Source of the DNA: Gallionella sp.
GTDB taxonomy: Bacteria; Pseudomonadota; Gammaproteobacteria; Burkholderiales; Gallionellaceae
Reading direction: 5' to 3'
NCBI GenBank assembly: GCA_022340615.1
Contig: JAJDNO010000023.1
Location: 1 to 64,000, forward strand
Length of the DNA: 64,000 nucleotides
Shown here: positions 39,597-48,130 of the stretch, piece by piece
Layout: every line of letters starts with the position of its first letter
How positions within the stretch are numbered: the stretch's first letter is position 1
Position numbers and translations under genes: made by a program
The notes under the pieces: model-generated
What the model was told of the DNA's origin: nothing
What the model saw: the letters and a program-made list of their open reading frames with translations, nothing else
Database searches by the model: none

Positions 39597-40412
39597 ATGA
39601 CAAATTCCACGACAGACAAACTACGCCTCTTCGCCTTTGGCAGCGGTTGGGGCGTCCCGTTCAACACGGCGGCACCGTTTCCGCTCAAGCTCGACACCTG
39701 GCTGCGCATGGCGCAAATCCCCTTCGAGTTTGTGATTGCCAATGACCCAAGCAAGGGTCCAAAGGGCAAGTCGCCCTGGATAGAATACGCTACGCTGCGC
39801 ATGGGGGACTCGAGTCTCATCATCGAGCACCTGAAGGAGCGCTTCGGCATCGATCTGGATGCGCACCTGGATCCGCAACAGCGTGCGCTAGCATTATCGG
39901 TACAGCGTATGCTCGAAGAACACTTCCACCAGTGCTTCGAGCATCAGTTGTTCCTCGGTCGGGGCGCCGGAAAACGCTTGCAGGAATTCGCCGCTACCAT
40001 GCCCATCCCCCTGCGCTGGCTGGTGCCCACCGTGCTCAAGCGCACGTTCACCAAGCAGTTGCATGCGCGCGGCATGGGACGCCACGCGGAGGAGGTGATC
40101 ATTGCGCAGGGCAAAGCCGATCTCGACGCCTTGTCCGAATTGCTGGGCGAGCAGGCGTACTTTCTGGGCGACAGACCATCGTCGATTGACGCCTGTGTCT
40201 TCGGATTTCTCGGTGTCACGCTGTATGTCGCGGGAGACAACCAGTTGTATCAATACGCGGCCTCCATCGAAAACCTGATGCGTTATTGCGAGCGGATGCG
40301 GGCGCGTTATTATCCCGAAACGTTGAGCACGCTTGCGCCACGCTTCCCGATCGATTCCGAGGCTGCCAGCCCGGACGCGCGCCCTGCATCGATCCGCGCA
40401 GTCGTCGCTTGA
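39597..40412 (+). CDS. Glutathione S-transferase-like protein (GST_N_4/metaxin-like type)
   Basis: 271 aa. A thioredoxin-like N-terminal domain (APFPLKLDTWLRMAQIPFEFV...SPWIEYATLRMGDSSLIIEHLKERFG) has the cis-Pro and glutathione-site DSS-like segment. The helical C-terminal domain ends with LGDRPSSIDACVFGFLG. The layout matches the Faxc/metaxin-like GST group. It follows the MBL-fold gene and probably shares its TetR-controlled promoter, pointing to detoxification or redox stress. Confidence 0.8.
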   Translation: MTNSTTDKLRLFAFGSGWGVPFNTAAPFPLKLDTWLRMAQIPFEFVIANDPSKGPKGKSPWIEYATLRMGDSSLIIEHLKERFGIDLDAHLDPQQRALALSVQRMLEEHFHQCFEHQLFLGRGAGKRLQEFAATMPIPLRWLVPTVLKRTFTKQLHARGMGRHAEEVIIAQGKADLDALSELLGEQAYFLGDRPSSIDACVFGFLGVTLYVAGDNQLYQYAASIENLMRYCERMRARYYPETLSTLAPRFPIDSEAASPDARPASIRAVVA

Positions 40413-40555
40413 TCCTGCCTGAAGATCGGGCTTGTCCCTGTCTTTGAGCCTGAACTCTGGGAGGTGATGAAGCAGGAAAACCACGCCGGCGCAACGCTCG
40501 TCAAGCCGGCCCAGGACACTTTCCTGGGCGGCTACGCTGGGTGTTTCCGGAGCCC

Positions 40556-40600
40556 GCAGGCCATACCGGGAATTATTGCCTGTAATCAGCAATGGCCTGC
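40556..40600. repeat. Inverted repeat in the gap after the GST-like gene
   Basis: GCAGGCCAT (40556-40564) and ATGGCCTGC (40592-40600) are perfect 9-bp arms with 27 bases between. There is no T-run. The 236-bp gap 40413-40648 holds nothing else that I recognise; the GTTAGGG at 40609 has no RYYYAAC partner. Confidence 0.45.
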
Positions 40601-40648
40601 CCCCGAGTTAGGGCATAATCAGGCAAAATCCAATCCCTGAGGCATCGC

Positions 40649-41071
40649 GTGCACACGACTCTGATATCGTATTTCCCGCTCATCATCCTGTTCATAATTT
40701 ACTCGGTGATATGCGTGATGCATGCGGCTTTCGTCAAGCTGTCCGGGATGATCCTGCACAGTTTGGTGGTGAGATGGAAGCATGCATTCATATTCGCGCT
40801 GGCAGTCACTGTCATGCTGCTGATCATGCTTTTCGGGGCCGTTGTGGCGGGCATTTCCGTCCCGCCGGCCATGTCCATGGTTGTCGGCTTTGTGCTTTCC
40901 ACCGCGTTCGGCAGTTGGTACTTCAGCACCCGGGCCATGACGAAACAGGGCCAACCGCTGGGCTGGAAAGGCGGACTGAGGCTAAGCGCGCTGGCGTTCC
41001 TGCTCCTCGCTGTTACCGGTGCCGTGATGAAGGGAATTATTCATGTGCTGGCAATGGCGGCGCATACCTGA
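40649..41071 (+). CDS. Small integral membrane protein of unknown function
   Basis: 140 aa from GTG 40649, with TGAGG eight bases upstream. Four hydrophobic helices span the length (LISYFPLIILFIIYSVICVMHAAF, AFIFALAVTVMLLIMLFGAVVAGI, AMSMVVGFVLSTAFGSWYF, LSALAFLLLAVTGAVMKGIIHVL). No family recognised. Alone between the GST-like and thiol dioxygenase genes. Confidence 0.6.
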   Translation: MHTTLISYFPLIILFIIYSVICVMHAAFVKLSGMILHSLVVRWKHAFIFALAVTVMLLIMLFGAVVAGISVPPAMSMVVGFVLSTAFGSWYFSTRAMTKQGQPLGWKGGLRLSALAFLLLAVTGAVMKGIIHVLAMAAHT

Positions 41072-41173
41072 CAGCAACGCAATCCTGGAATTCGGGTGCA
41101 CTGCAGCAGGGAGACAGATAGGCTAATATTTAAAAGTGCATTTGCCACTTATTCATCTGAAGGAGAGCCAGCG

Positions 41174-41779
41174 ATGACCAACATAGCCAGGTTGCGCTAC
41201 TTCATCCAGTCCTTCACCAGGGTTGTCGAACTGCACGGCAACGATGAGGAGCGCATCTTTGCGGATGGCGGGGATCTGCTGGCAGAGCTGATCGCCCATG
41301 ATGACTGGCTGCCTGATGAGTTTGCCCGGCCGGATCCGGAACGGTATCAGCAGTACCTGCTTTATTGCGAGCCGATGGAGCGCTTCTCGGTCGTCAGCTT
41401 TGTGTGGGGGCCAGGCCAGACCACGCCGGTGCACGACCACACGGTGTGGGGCATGGTCGGCATCCTGCGCGGTGCGGAGACCTGCGAGGAATTCGAAGTG
41501 GATTCCGCAGGCCACCTGCGTGCAACGGGATCGCACCGGCTTCACTGCGGCAGCATAGACCTGGTTTCGCCGCGCATCGGGGATGTACACCGGGTGTCAA
41601 ACGCGCTTGCCGATCGCGCGTCGGTCAGCATACATGTCTACGGTGCGAATATCGGCGCGGTGAAACGCCATGTCTATGAACCGGATACCGGCCGCACCAG
41701 AACATTTATCTCCGGATATTCAGGAAACGTGATGCCGAATATCTGGGATCGCTCGGCTGAACTGGCGACCTCGGTCTGA
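41174..41779 (+). CDS. Cysteine dioxygenase-family thiol dioxygenase
   Basis: 201 aa from ATG 41174, with GGAGAG upstream; the track starts 26 codons too early. Cupin fold with iron-binding His pair in TPVHDHTVWGMVGILRGAE (about 90) and a third His in RIGDVHRVSNA. This bacterial group includes cysteine and 3-mercaptopropionate dioxygenases that oxidise thiols to sulfinates. Substrate cannot be decided by eye. Monocistronic or first of a short run. Confidence 0.85.
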   Translation: MTNIARLRYFIQSFTRVVELHGNDEERIFADGGDLLAELIAHDDWLPDEFARPDPERYQQYLLYCEPMERFSVVSFVWGPGQTTPVHDHTVWGMVGILRGAETCEEFEVDSAGHLRATGSHRLHCGSIDLVSPRIGDVHRVSNALADRASVSIHVYGANIGAVKRHVYEPDTGRTRTFISGYSGNVMPNIWDRSAELATSV

Positions 41780-41932
41780 TGTTGCTGCCCCTCAATGCAT
41801 TTGCGAGCAAAACATTTCGATGGACAGACAATGAAAGCGCGCTGTCTAACATCAGGCAATATAGCCAATCTGCAATTCCGTGGAGGTATCTAACAAACAC
41901 TGGTCCAAACCTCAGCGAAAGGAGATCTGATC

Positions 41933-42328
41933 ATGAACACCGTCCGTCTGCACCGCGTGTTACGGGCTAACCCGGAAAAAGTCTATCGGGCTTTTCTCGA
42001 AGCCGACGCAATCGCCAAGTGGCTTCCTCCCTATGGTTTCACCTGCAGGGTTGAGCATATGGATGCCAGCGTCGGCGGCACCTACAGGATGTCCTTCACG
42101 AATTTCTCGACCGGCAACGGACATTCCTTTGGCGGCGGTGTCGCGACGATGCGGGAATATCTGCGTGCCGGGCTGGTCGACGAAATCCACCTGGCCATTT
42201 CTCCCATCCTGCTGGGCAGCGGGGAACACCTGTTTACCGGTATCGACATGCTTGCACTCGGCTATGACTGCGTCGAACATGTACCCACACAAAAGGCGAC
42301 CCATGTCGTTCTGATAAAAAACGCATGA
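41933..42328 (+). pseudogene. Chimeric ORF: AHSA1/SRPBCC N-terminal half fused to RibD-type reductase C-terminus
   Basis: 131 aa, uninterrupted. Residues 1-66 (HRVLRANPEKVYRAFLEADAIAKWLPPYGF...GGTYRMSFTNFSTGNGHSFG) match the start of AHSA1-type SRPBCC proteins, which are normally about 150 aa. Residues 67-131 (GGGVATMREYLRAGLVDEIHLAISPILLGSGEHLF...KATHVVLIKNA) match the last third of RibD_C/DHFR-like reductases. Both families carry GG at the joint, so an in-frame deletion between two former neighbours is the simple explanation. Neither half is a complete fold, so loss of function is likely. A GAAAGGAG RBS remains. Confidence 0.8.
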
Positions 42329-42371
42329 ATGCGGTTGCGCCATATCCCAGCGAACTGGTAATTCATCAATC

Positions 42372-43316
42372 ATGAATTCGTTTCGTCTTTCCCTTTGCTG
42401 TGCCGCCATTGTTGCCGGGCTTGCCGCGATCCCTGCCCGACCCGCATATGCCGATGATGCCAATGGCTACGGCAGCCGCCTCAAGATTCTCAGGGAAATG
42501 ATCGCGAACAAGCGGGAAAACGATGCGCTCAAGGTCAGCGAAGAGGATCTGGGCGCGCATAGCCAGAACGTGGTTCAGGACAGTTATGCCGGACGCGACA
42601 TGATTCTTTACGTGCCGTCGCGACTTCCGCGGCCGGGACAGCGCGGCATGGTTGTTGCGTTGCACGGGGGCGGAGGCAATGCCGGGTTCATCAAGGACCA
42701 CCTTAAAATGGATGGGGTCGCAGAAAAGTACGGATTTATCGTCGCGTACCTGAACGGATCGGATGCATCGGCCAGGCTGCCGGGCAGCATGAAGGCATGG
42801 AACGCCGGAAACGGCTGCTGCGGCGAACCCTACAAGACCGGCGTGAATGATGTCGGCTATATCACCGGCGCGGTGCATTATCTTGCCGGGAAATACGGCA
42901 TCAATCCGAAGCGCATCTACGGTATCGGCCATTCGAACGGCGCAATGATGACGGAAACGCTGATCTGCGAAACCGATCTGTATCAATCTGCAATTTCGCT
43001 GGCCGGCAGCCTGATGGCGGAGGTTGATTCCTGTCCCGGCGCGCACGGCAAAACGATACTTGCGATCCACGGCATGGACGATGCGAATGTTCCGCCGGGC
43101 GGCGGCAAGGGAACCAGGGGGGTGACCAATATTGCGTTCAAATCGGAGGCTATCTCCAGATCGATATTCGAAAAATCCGGCGGGAAATACATCATCCAGA
43201 TGCTGCCGGGCACCGACCATAATCTTGAACACATCAGTGCAACGATACACAAGACCGAGGGTATCAGCCTGGCCGAAAAGGCTGCGCGTTTCTTCGGACT
43301 CGCTCCGGCGAAGTGA
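42372..43316 (+). CDS. Secreted PHB-depolymerase/feruloyl-esterase-like hydrolase (LpqC type)
   Basis: 314 aa. A Sec signal peptide (MNSFRLSLCCAAIVAGLAAIPARPAYA) predicts export. The alpha/beta-hydrolase core has an oxyanion-hole region VVALHGGGGNAG, the nucleophile elbow GIGHSNGAMMTETL (GHSNG), a probable Asp in GMDDANVPPGGG and His in GTDHNLEH. The Cys pairs (NGCCGEP, LICETD, DSCPG) fit disulfides. It probably hydrolyses esters such as polyhydroxybutyrate or aryl esters. Last plus-strand gene before the housekeeping block. Confidence 0.85.
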   Translation: MNSFRLSLCCAAIVAGLAAIPARPAYADDANGYGSRLKILREMIANKRENDALKVSEEDLGAHSQNVVQDSYAGRDMILYVPSRLPRPGQRGMVVALHGGGGNAGFIKDHLKMDGVAEKYGFIVAYLNGSDASARLPGSMKAWNAGNGCCGEPYKTGVNDVGYITGAVHYLAGKYGINPKRIYGIGHSNGAMMTETLICETDLYQSAISLAGSLMAEVDSCPGAHGKTILAIHGMDDANVPPGGGKGTRGVTNIAFKSEAISRSIFEKSGGKYIIQMLPGTDHNLEHISATIHKTEGISLAEKAARFFGLAPAK

Positions 43317-43370
43317 TCCCGCACGCCGCTATCCTGTCCGCATCAACCCGACGCGGCGGCTTTGGAACCC

Positions 43371-43751
43371 TCAGAAGGTTTCGAGCACCACGAACGCGAT
43401 TATCATGTTGCGCTCGTCGCTGACGGAAAGATGATGTCCGGTGATGCCTAGCTGCGCCAGATGGTCGCTCAGCACATCATCGAATTCAAGCGCCGGTTTG
43501 CCGAACCGGTCATGGGCGATCCCGATGCGGTGCAGACTGACCGGGGCGCGCAATCCGCTGCCGACCGCCTTGGCGAAGGCTTCCTTGGCTGCGAAACGCT
43601 TCGCGATGAAACGCGCGGGATCGGCTTCGCTGCGAAATTCCTTCAATTCACCCTCGCTCAGCATGCGCCCGGCAAGTCGCTCGCCATAGCGCGCAAACAA
43701 TATCTCGAATCGCGCAAGCTCGACCAGGTCCGTGCCGATCCCGAAGATCAC
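43371..43751 (-). CDS. acpS: Holo-[acyl-carrier-protein] synthase
   Basis: 126 aa. [16 protein letters not shown] carries the first Mg2+ Asp and [21 protein letters not shown] the K-E-A motif. It attaches phosphopantetheine to ACP. Overlaps pdxJ by 4 bp. In related genomes nagZ is commonly the next gene; here the accessory region follows. Confidence 0.95.
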   Translation of the reverse strand: MIFGIGTDLVELARFEILFARYGERLAGRMLSEGELKEFRSEADPARFIAKRFAAKEAFAKAVGSGLRAPVSLHRIGIAHDRFGKPALEFDDVLSDHLAQLGITGHHLSVSDERNMIIAFVVLETF

Positions 43752-44470
43752 AGTTGTCCCGCCAGCAGCGCTTTCATTTTCCTGATTGCCGCCTCCAGAC
43801 CGATGAACAGCGCCTCGGAGATGATCGCATGGCCGATGTTCAGTTCGACCAGACCGGGAATGGCGACGACGGGCTGGACATTGTGGTAGTTCAGGCCGTG
43901 CCCAGCATTCACCTGCAGCCCCTGCAATTGGGCATGCTCCGCCGCGCAGCGGATGCGCTCCAGTTCGTTCTCCTGCTCCGCCACATTGTGCGCATCGGCA
44001 TATTTTCCGGTGTGCAATTCAACTACCGGCGCGCCGGTGCGCCGCGCCGCGTCGATCTGCTTTGCGTCCGGGTCAATGAACAGCGACACGCGGATTCCGG
44101 CATCGGAACAGCGCGAGCAGACAGCCTTGATATTGTCGAAATAGCGCACCACATCCAGCCCGCCTTCCGTAGTCAGTTCTTCGCGGCGTTCCGGCACCAG
44201 ACACAGGTCGTGCGGCTTGATGCGCACCGCAATATCGATCATTTCGTCGGTGGCCGCGCTTTCCAGGTTCATGCGCGTCTGCAGCATGTCGCGCAGCACT
44301 TCCACGTCGCGGTCCTGTATGTGGCGGCGGTCTTCGCGCAGGTGCAGCGTGATCGCGTCAACGCCGGCGGATTCGGCGAGCAGCGCGGCACGCACCACAT
44401 TCGGATAGGGTGCGCCGCGCACCTGACGGAGCGTGGCAACATGGTCGATGTTCAATCCCAGTTTGATCAT
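43748..44470 (-). CDS. pdxJ: Pyridoxine 5'-phosphate synthase
   Basis: 240 aa. The N-terminus [16 protein letters not shown] is diagnostic, with [14 protein letters not shown] and [13 protein letters not shown] further on. It condenses 1-deoxyxylulose 5-phosphate with aminoacetone phosphate to pyridoxine phosphate. Overlaps recO and acpS by 4 bp on each side, so the three are translationally coupled. Confidence 0.97.
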   Translation of the reverse strand: MIKLGLNIDHVATLRQVRGAPYPNVVRAALLAESAGVDAITLHLREDRRHIQDRDVEVLRDMLQTRMNLESAATDEMIDIAVRIKPHDLCLVPERREELTTEGGLDVVRYFDNIKAVCSRCSDAGIRVSLFIDPDAKQIDAARRTGAPVVELHTGKYADAHNVAEQENELERIRCAAEHAQLQGLQVNAGHGLNYHNVQPVVAIPGLVELNIGHAIISEALFIGLEAAIRKMKALLAGQL

Positions 44471-45210
44471 AATTTCTGCAACTCCTTAATCAGCTCCCGG
44501 GTATGCAGTATCTTGCCGCCGAGATGATGGTTGAGCAATATGCGCATCAGCTGTTTGCTCTGCTGCGCGGTGGCCGGATCGCCGTATTCGTCTGCCGCCA
44601 TGTCCAGCAGCGTCTTGCCGAGCACCGGAAACCCCGCGCTGCCGTTCGCGTCATCCGGTCCGCTGTCATCCGGCAACGGACCGCGTTCCACCGCGTAACG
44701 ATAGCAGAGTTCCGGCTGTATCGGCTTGGCACTGCCGGCTTCGCAATCCAGCAGCAGCGCATAACCGAGTTCCTGAAGCAGGTGCTTTTCGAAACAGCGC
44801 AGCGTCGCGGCATGGTCGGCTTCGTTTGCCAGGCGGTACAGCGTGGCGCGGTAGTAATCGAACAGCTGATCGTGCGGGTCGTCGCGCGCCAGCAGGTTGA
44901 GCAGCAGCTCGTTCAGGTAGAACCCGCACATCAGCGCCGTGCCCTGCAGATAGGGTTGCCCGCCCTGCCATTCCGCGCTGTGCAGAGTACGCACTTCTCC
45001 CTTCCCGAACCAGCTCAGCAGCAACGGCTGGAAATTCATTAGCACCCCGCGCAAAGCAGAACGCGGGCGCCTCGCTCCGCGCGCCACGATCGCCAGCCTC
45101 CCGTGCCTTCGGCTGAATACATCGAGTATCAGGCTGGTTTCGCGAAACGGGTAACTGTGCAGCACGAATGCCGGCTCGTCCTGATGTCTGTTGCGGTCTG
45201 CTGCGGTCAT
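44467..45210 (-). CDS. recO: DNA repair protein RecO
   Basis: 247 aa from ATG 45210; a TTG two codons earlier is the track's start. N-terminal OB-fold region [38 protein letters not shown], then a helical C-terminal part. No zinc Cys cluster is obvious. It works with RecF and RecR (recR is at 60 kb) to load RecA. In the conserved order era-recO-pdxJ-acpS. Confidence 0.95.
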   Translation of the reverse strand: MTAADRNRHQDEPAFVLHSYPFRETSLILDVFSRRHGRLAIVARGARRPRSALRGVLMNFQPLLLSWFGKGEVRTLHSAEWQGGQPYLQGTALMCGFYLNELLLNLLARDDPHDQLFDYYRATLYRLANEADHAATLRCFEKHLLQELGYALLLDCEAGSAKPIQPELCYRYAVERGPLPDDSGPDDANGSAGFPVLGKTLLDMAADEYGDPATAQQSKQLMRILLNHHLGGKILHTRELIKELQKL

Positions 45211-45257
45211 GCGCAATTCCGGATCATTCGTAACCCGACATCATTCGTGGCCCGATA

Positions 45258-46175
45258 TTATTCATAGCCAAGGCTGCGCAGCACCCGTTCATCATCCGCC
45301 CAGCCGCTGCGCAATTTGATGAACACCTCGAGAAACACCTTGCCATCGAACAGTTTTTCCATGTCCAGCCGTGCCTGGGTCGCGATCTCTTTCAGCTTTT
45401 CGCCCTTTTTGCCGATCAGCATCGCCTTGTGCGCTTCACGGTCGACCAGGATTGCGGCGTGGATGCGGCGCAACCTGGGCTGATGCTGGGGGCCTTCCAG
45501 CTTGAATTGCTCGATCACCACGCTGGTAGAGTAAGGCAGCTCGTCGCCGGTGAATCGGAATATCTTTTCACGCAATATTTCCGCCGCCAAAAATCGTTCG
45601 CTGCGGTCGGTAATGTCGTCCTTGTCATAGATCAGTTCGCCCTCGGGCAGATGGCTGCGTATCGCGTCCCGCAGTTCTTCCAGCTTGCTGCCCAGCTTCG
45701 CGCTGACCGGTACGATCGCGGCAAACCTGAAATCCTGTGCGACACGCTCGGCGAAAGAGAACAATTGTCCCTTGTCCGCCACCTCGTCGATCTTGTTGAT
45801 AACCAGCAATACCGGGCGGTTATCCGGCAGCAACTTGAGCACTTGCTGGTCGCGCTCGTCGTAACGCAGCGCCTCCAGCACGTACAGCACCACCTGCACG
45901 TCGCGCAGGCTGCTGGTGACCACGCGGTTCATGCCGCGGTTCAGCGCATTGAGATGCTTCGTCTGGAACCCGGGTGTGTCGACGAACACGAACTGGCTGT
46001 GTTCGTCGGAGTAAATGCCGTGGATGCGGTGGCGCGTGGTCTGCGCCTTGCGCGAGGTGATGCTGATCTTCTGGCCGATCAGGTGATTGAGCAATGTGGA
46101 TTTGCCGACATTGGGCCGGCCGACGATCGCGATAAAGCCGCTGCGGAATCCTTCAGGTTGCTGTTGTGTTGTCAT
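45258..46175 (-). CDS. era: GTPase Era
   Basis: 305 aa from ATG 46175; the track's 341-aa ORF extends back into rnc. G1 [13 protein letters not shown]3 DTPGFQTKH and G4 NKID are present, followed by a C-terminal KH domain ([26 protein letters not shown]). It assists 16S rRNA/30S maturation. The start overlaps the rnc stop by 4 bp. Confidence 0.97.
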   Translation of the reverse strand: MTTQQQPEGFRSGFIAIVGRPNVGKSTLLNHLIGQKISITSRKAQTTRHRIHGIYSDEHSQFVFVDTPGFQTKHLNALNRGMNRVVTSSLRDVQVVLYVLEALRYDERDQQVLKLLPDNRPVLLVINKIDEVADKGQLFSFAERVAQDFRFAAIVPVSAKLGSKLEELRDAIRSHLPEGELIYDKDDITDRSERFLAAEILREKIFRFTGDELPYSTSVVIEQFKLEGPQHQPRLRRIHAAILVDREAHKAMLIGKKGEKLKEIATQARLDMEKLFDGKVFLEVFIKLRSGWADDERVLRSLGYE

Positions 46176-46846
46176 GTTGCGTCCGGCAGTTGTTGGTAGG
46201 CGGCCTGGGCAGCCTGCTGTTCCGCATTGCGCCGGCTGGTGCCGCTTCCGCGGGTGGTTATCTTCAATGTCGGGATCGCGCATTCGACATGAAACGATTG
46301 CTCGTGGGCCTCGCCCTGCATTGCAATGATGGTGTAGGTTGGCAACGGCAGCCGTTTGCCCTGCAGATACTCCTGCAGCAGCGTTTTGGCGTCCTTGCCC
46401 TGCGTCTGGACGTCGATCGTTTCGAGATAGGGGACATACAGATTCAACACGGCCTGTTCTGCCTCGTTGAAGCCTGAGTCCAGCAAGACCGCGCCGAACA
46501 GCGCTTCAAGCGCATCGGCAAGTATCGACGGGCGGCGAAAACCGCCGCTTTTCAATTCGCCCTCGCCCAGCCTTAAATGGCTGCCGAGATCGAGCTGTTG
46601 CGCGAGCAGGGCAAGCGTCTCTTCCCTGACCAGGCTGGAACGCAGCCGCGAAAGCTCGCCTTCGCTCAACTTGGGATAATTGCAGTACAGGTATTTGGCA
46701 ATCACGCAGCCGAGCACGCTGTCGCCCAGAAATTCCATGCGTTCGTTGTGTTCGGGCGAATAGCTTCGATGGGTCAGTGCGCGCTGCAGCAGCTGCGGCT
46801 GCCTGAACACATGGCCGAATTTCTTGCTCAGCGCATCGCTGGGCAC
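46172..46846 (-). CDS. rnc: Ribonuclease III
   Basis: 224 aa from GTG 46846, giving [14 protein letters not shown], aligned with the E. coli start; an alternative GTG at 46885 would add 13 residues and overlap the DUF4845 gene. The catalytic signature [14 protein letters not shown] and the acidic [13 protein letters not shown] are intact, with a C-terminal dsRNA-binding domain. It processes rRNA and other duplex RNA. Confidence 0.93.
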   Translation of the reverse strand: MPSDALSKKFGHVFRQPQLLQRALTHRSYSPEHNERMEFLGDSVLGCVIAKYLYCNYPKLSEGELSRLRSSLVREETLALLAQQLDLGSHLRLGEGELKSGGFRRPSILADALEALFGAVLLDSGFNEAEQAVLNLYVPYLETIDVQTQGKDAKTLLQEYLQGKRLPLPTYTIIAMQGEAHEQSFHVECAIPTLKITTRGSGTSRRNAEQQAAQAAYQQLPDAT

Positions 46847-46871
46847 GGCGTGCTGCGCGCTCCGAGTGGCC

Positions 46872-47249
46872 TTATTTGCCGTCACTGCTGGGGTTGAATT
46901 CGAGAAGCAGGCTGATGTTGCCTGCCACCGGGATTTTGACGGTGTAGCTGGCACTCAGCACCGGTGTCGCGCCATCGCTGGAAATCACGATATCGCCCGA
47001 ATTGATCGCGGTGATGTCGTCAACCGCGGAGTGCCGTTCAAACGATTTCTTGATGTCGAGCGGCGAGGCATTCTGCAAGTTCGGATCATGGGCGATCTCG
47101 ACGAAGGTATTCTTGATGGTGGCATCCTGTATGTAGGCGGGGATCAGCCTGAACCCGAAAATGGCGCATACCACCACCACGAAGGCGGTGAATACAAATC
47201 CGCCGAAACTCATACCGCGTTGATTGACTGGCATTGCTGTATTCATCAT
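46872..47249 (-). CDS. DUF4845 membrane-anchored protein
   Basis: 125 aa. One membrane helix near the N-terminus (GGFVFTAFVVVVCAIFGFRLIPAYI) and a periplasmic tail of about 90 residues. DUF4845 genes between lepB and rnc are typical of beta- and gammaproteobacteria. Function unknown. Two adjacent ATG codons follow GGGAG; either could be used. Confidence 0.88.
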   Translation of the reverse strand: MMNTAMPVNQRGMSFGGFVFTAFVVVVCAIFGFRLIPAYIQDATIKNTFVEIAHDPNLQNASPLDIKKSFERHSAVDDITAINSGDIVISSDGATPVLSASYTVKIPVAGNISLLLEFNPSSDGK

Positions 47250-47259
47250 ATCTCCCTGA

Positions 47260-48063
47260 TCAGTTGATCGTTATTCCGACGCGCTTCAAATCGGAAAAAT
47301 TCATCCAGATAAAAAATGCCTTGCCGACAATTTCGCTGTCCGGCACGAAACCCCAGTAGCGGCTGTCCCGGCTGTTGTCGCGATTGTCGCCCATCATGAA
47401 GTATTCCCCCTTCGGCACCTTGCAGCGCACCAGGTCGGTATCATAAGTACAATTCTCGCGACCGCTGAAATCGGCCACGGCATTGAGCCGAACTGTCGGC
47501 ATTTCCGGATTAATCAGCAATGCATGCTTGCGATCGCCCAGGGTCTCGATGTGCTTTTCGGTATGCACGAAGTTCAGCCCGGCTTCGACGTAATTATATT
47601 CCCCATCCGGCTGCTGCGGCTGCACCACGCCATTGATCGTCAGCACCTTGTTGCGGTATTCGACAACATCGCCAGGAACCCCGATCACGCGCTTGATGTA
47701 ATCCAGCGAAGGATCTTCAGGGTAGCGGAACACCATCACGTCGCCGCGCTGCGGATTATTGATCGGGATGATTTTCTTGTCGATGACAGGCAGCCGTATA
47801 CCGTAGGTGAATTTGTTGACCAGAATGAAGTCGCCGACATGCAGGGTCGGGATCATCGATCCGGACGGAATCTTGAATGGTTCGATCAGGAAGGAACGGA
47901 TGAAAAAAACCACCAGGATCACCGGGAAAAAACTCTTGGCATACTCGACCCACCACGGCTCAGGAACTCCGCTGCCGCGCCTGGCGGCCAACGCGAATCG
48001 GTCCAGCAGCCAGATGCAGCCGGTGACCACCAGCAACACGAACATAATCAGTGCGAAATCCAT
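47260..48063 (-). CDS. lepB: Signal peptidase I
   Basis: 267 aa. N-terminal membrane segments, the catalytic Ser in IPSGSMIPTLHVGDFILVNKF and the general-base Lys in YPEDPSLDYIKRVIGVPGD. GDNRDNSRDSRYWGFVP near the C-terminus is a family signature. It removes signal peptides at the inner membrane. AAGGAG precedes the ATG. Between lepA and DUF4845. Confidence 0.97.
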   Translation of the reverse strand: MDFALIMFVLLVVTGCIWLLDRFALAARRGSGVPEPWWVEYAKSFFPVILVVFFIRSFLIEPFKIPSGSMIPTLHVGDFILVNKFTYGIRLPVIDKKIIPINNPQRGDVMVFRYPEDPSLDYIKRVIGVPGDVVEYRNKVLTINGVVQPQQPDGEYNYVEAGLNFVHTEKHIETLGDRKHALLINPEMPTVRLNAVADFSGRENCTYDTDLVRCKVPKGEYFMMGDNRDNSRDSRYWGFVPDSEIVGKAFFIWMNFSDLKRVGITIN

Positions 48064-48130
48064 TGCTTCTCCTTAAAACCAAAAACCTCACCAGAAAACT
48101 GTTTTCCCGGTGCAGACCGTGTCTTCCAGG

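Noticed and set aside
40609-40616. GTTAGGG resembling an integron core site after the GST-like gene
   Set aside because: No RYYYAAC partner within 150 bp upstream and the nearby inverted repeat does not place the box at its base, so a ninth cassette ending here is not supported.
41846-41896. GTCTAAC and ATCTAAC boxes between the thiol dioxygenase and the chimeric ORF
   Set aside because: They fit RYYYAAC by sequence but no GTTRRRY box or palindrome follows, so they are treated as chance.
46952-46954. Upstream start for rnc used in the ORF track
   Set aside because: The extra N-terminal residues are a shadow of the DUF4845 gene; the GTG at 46846 gives a length and N-terminus like E. coli RNase III.
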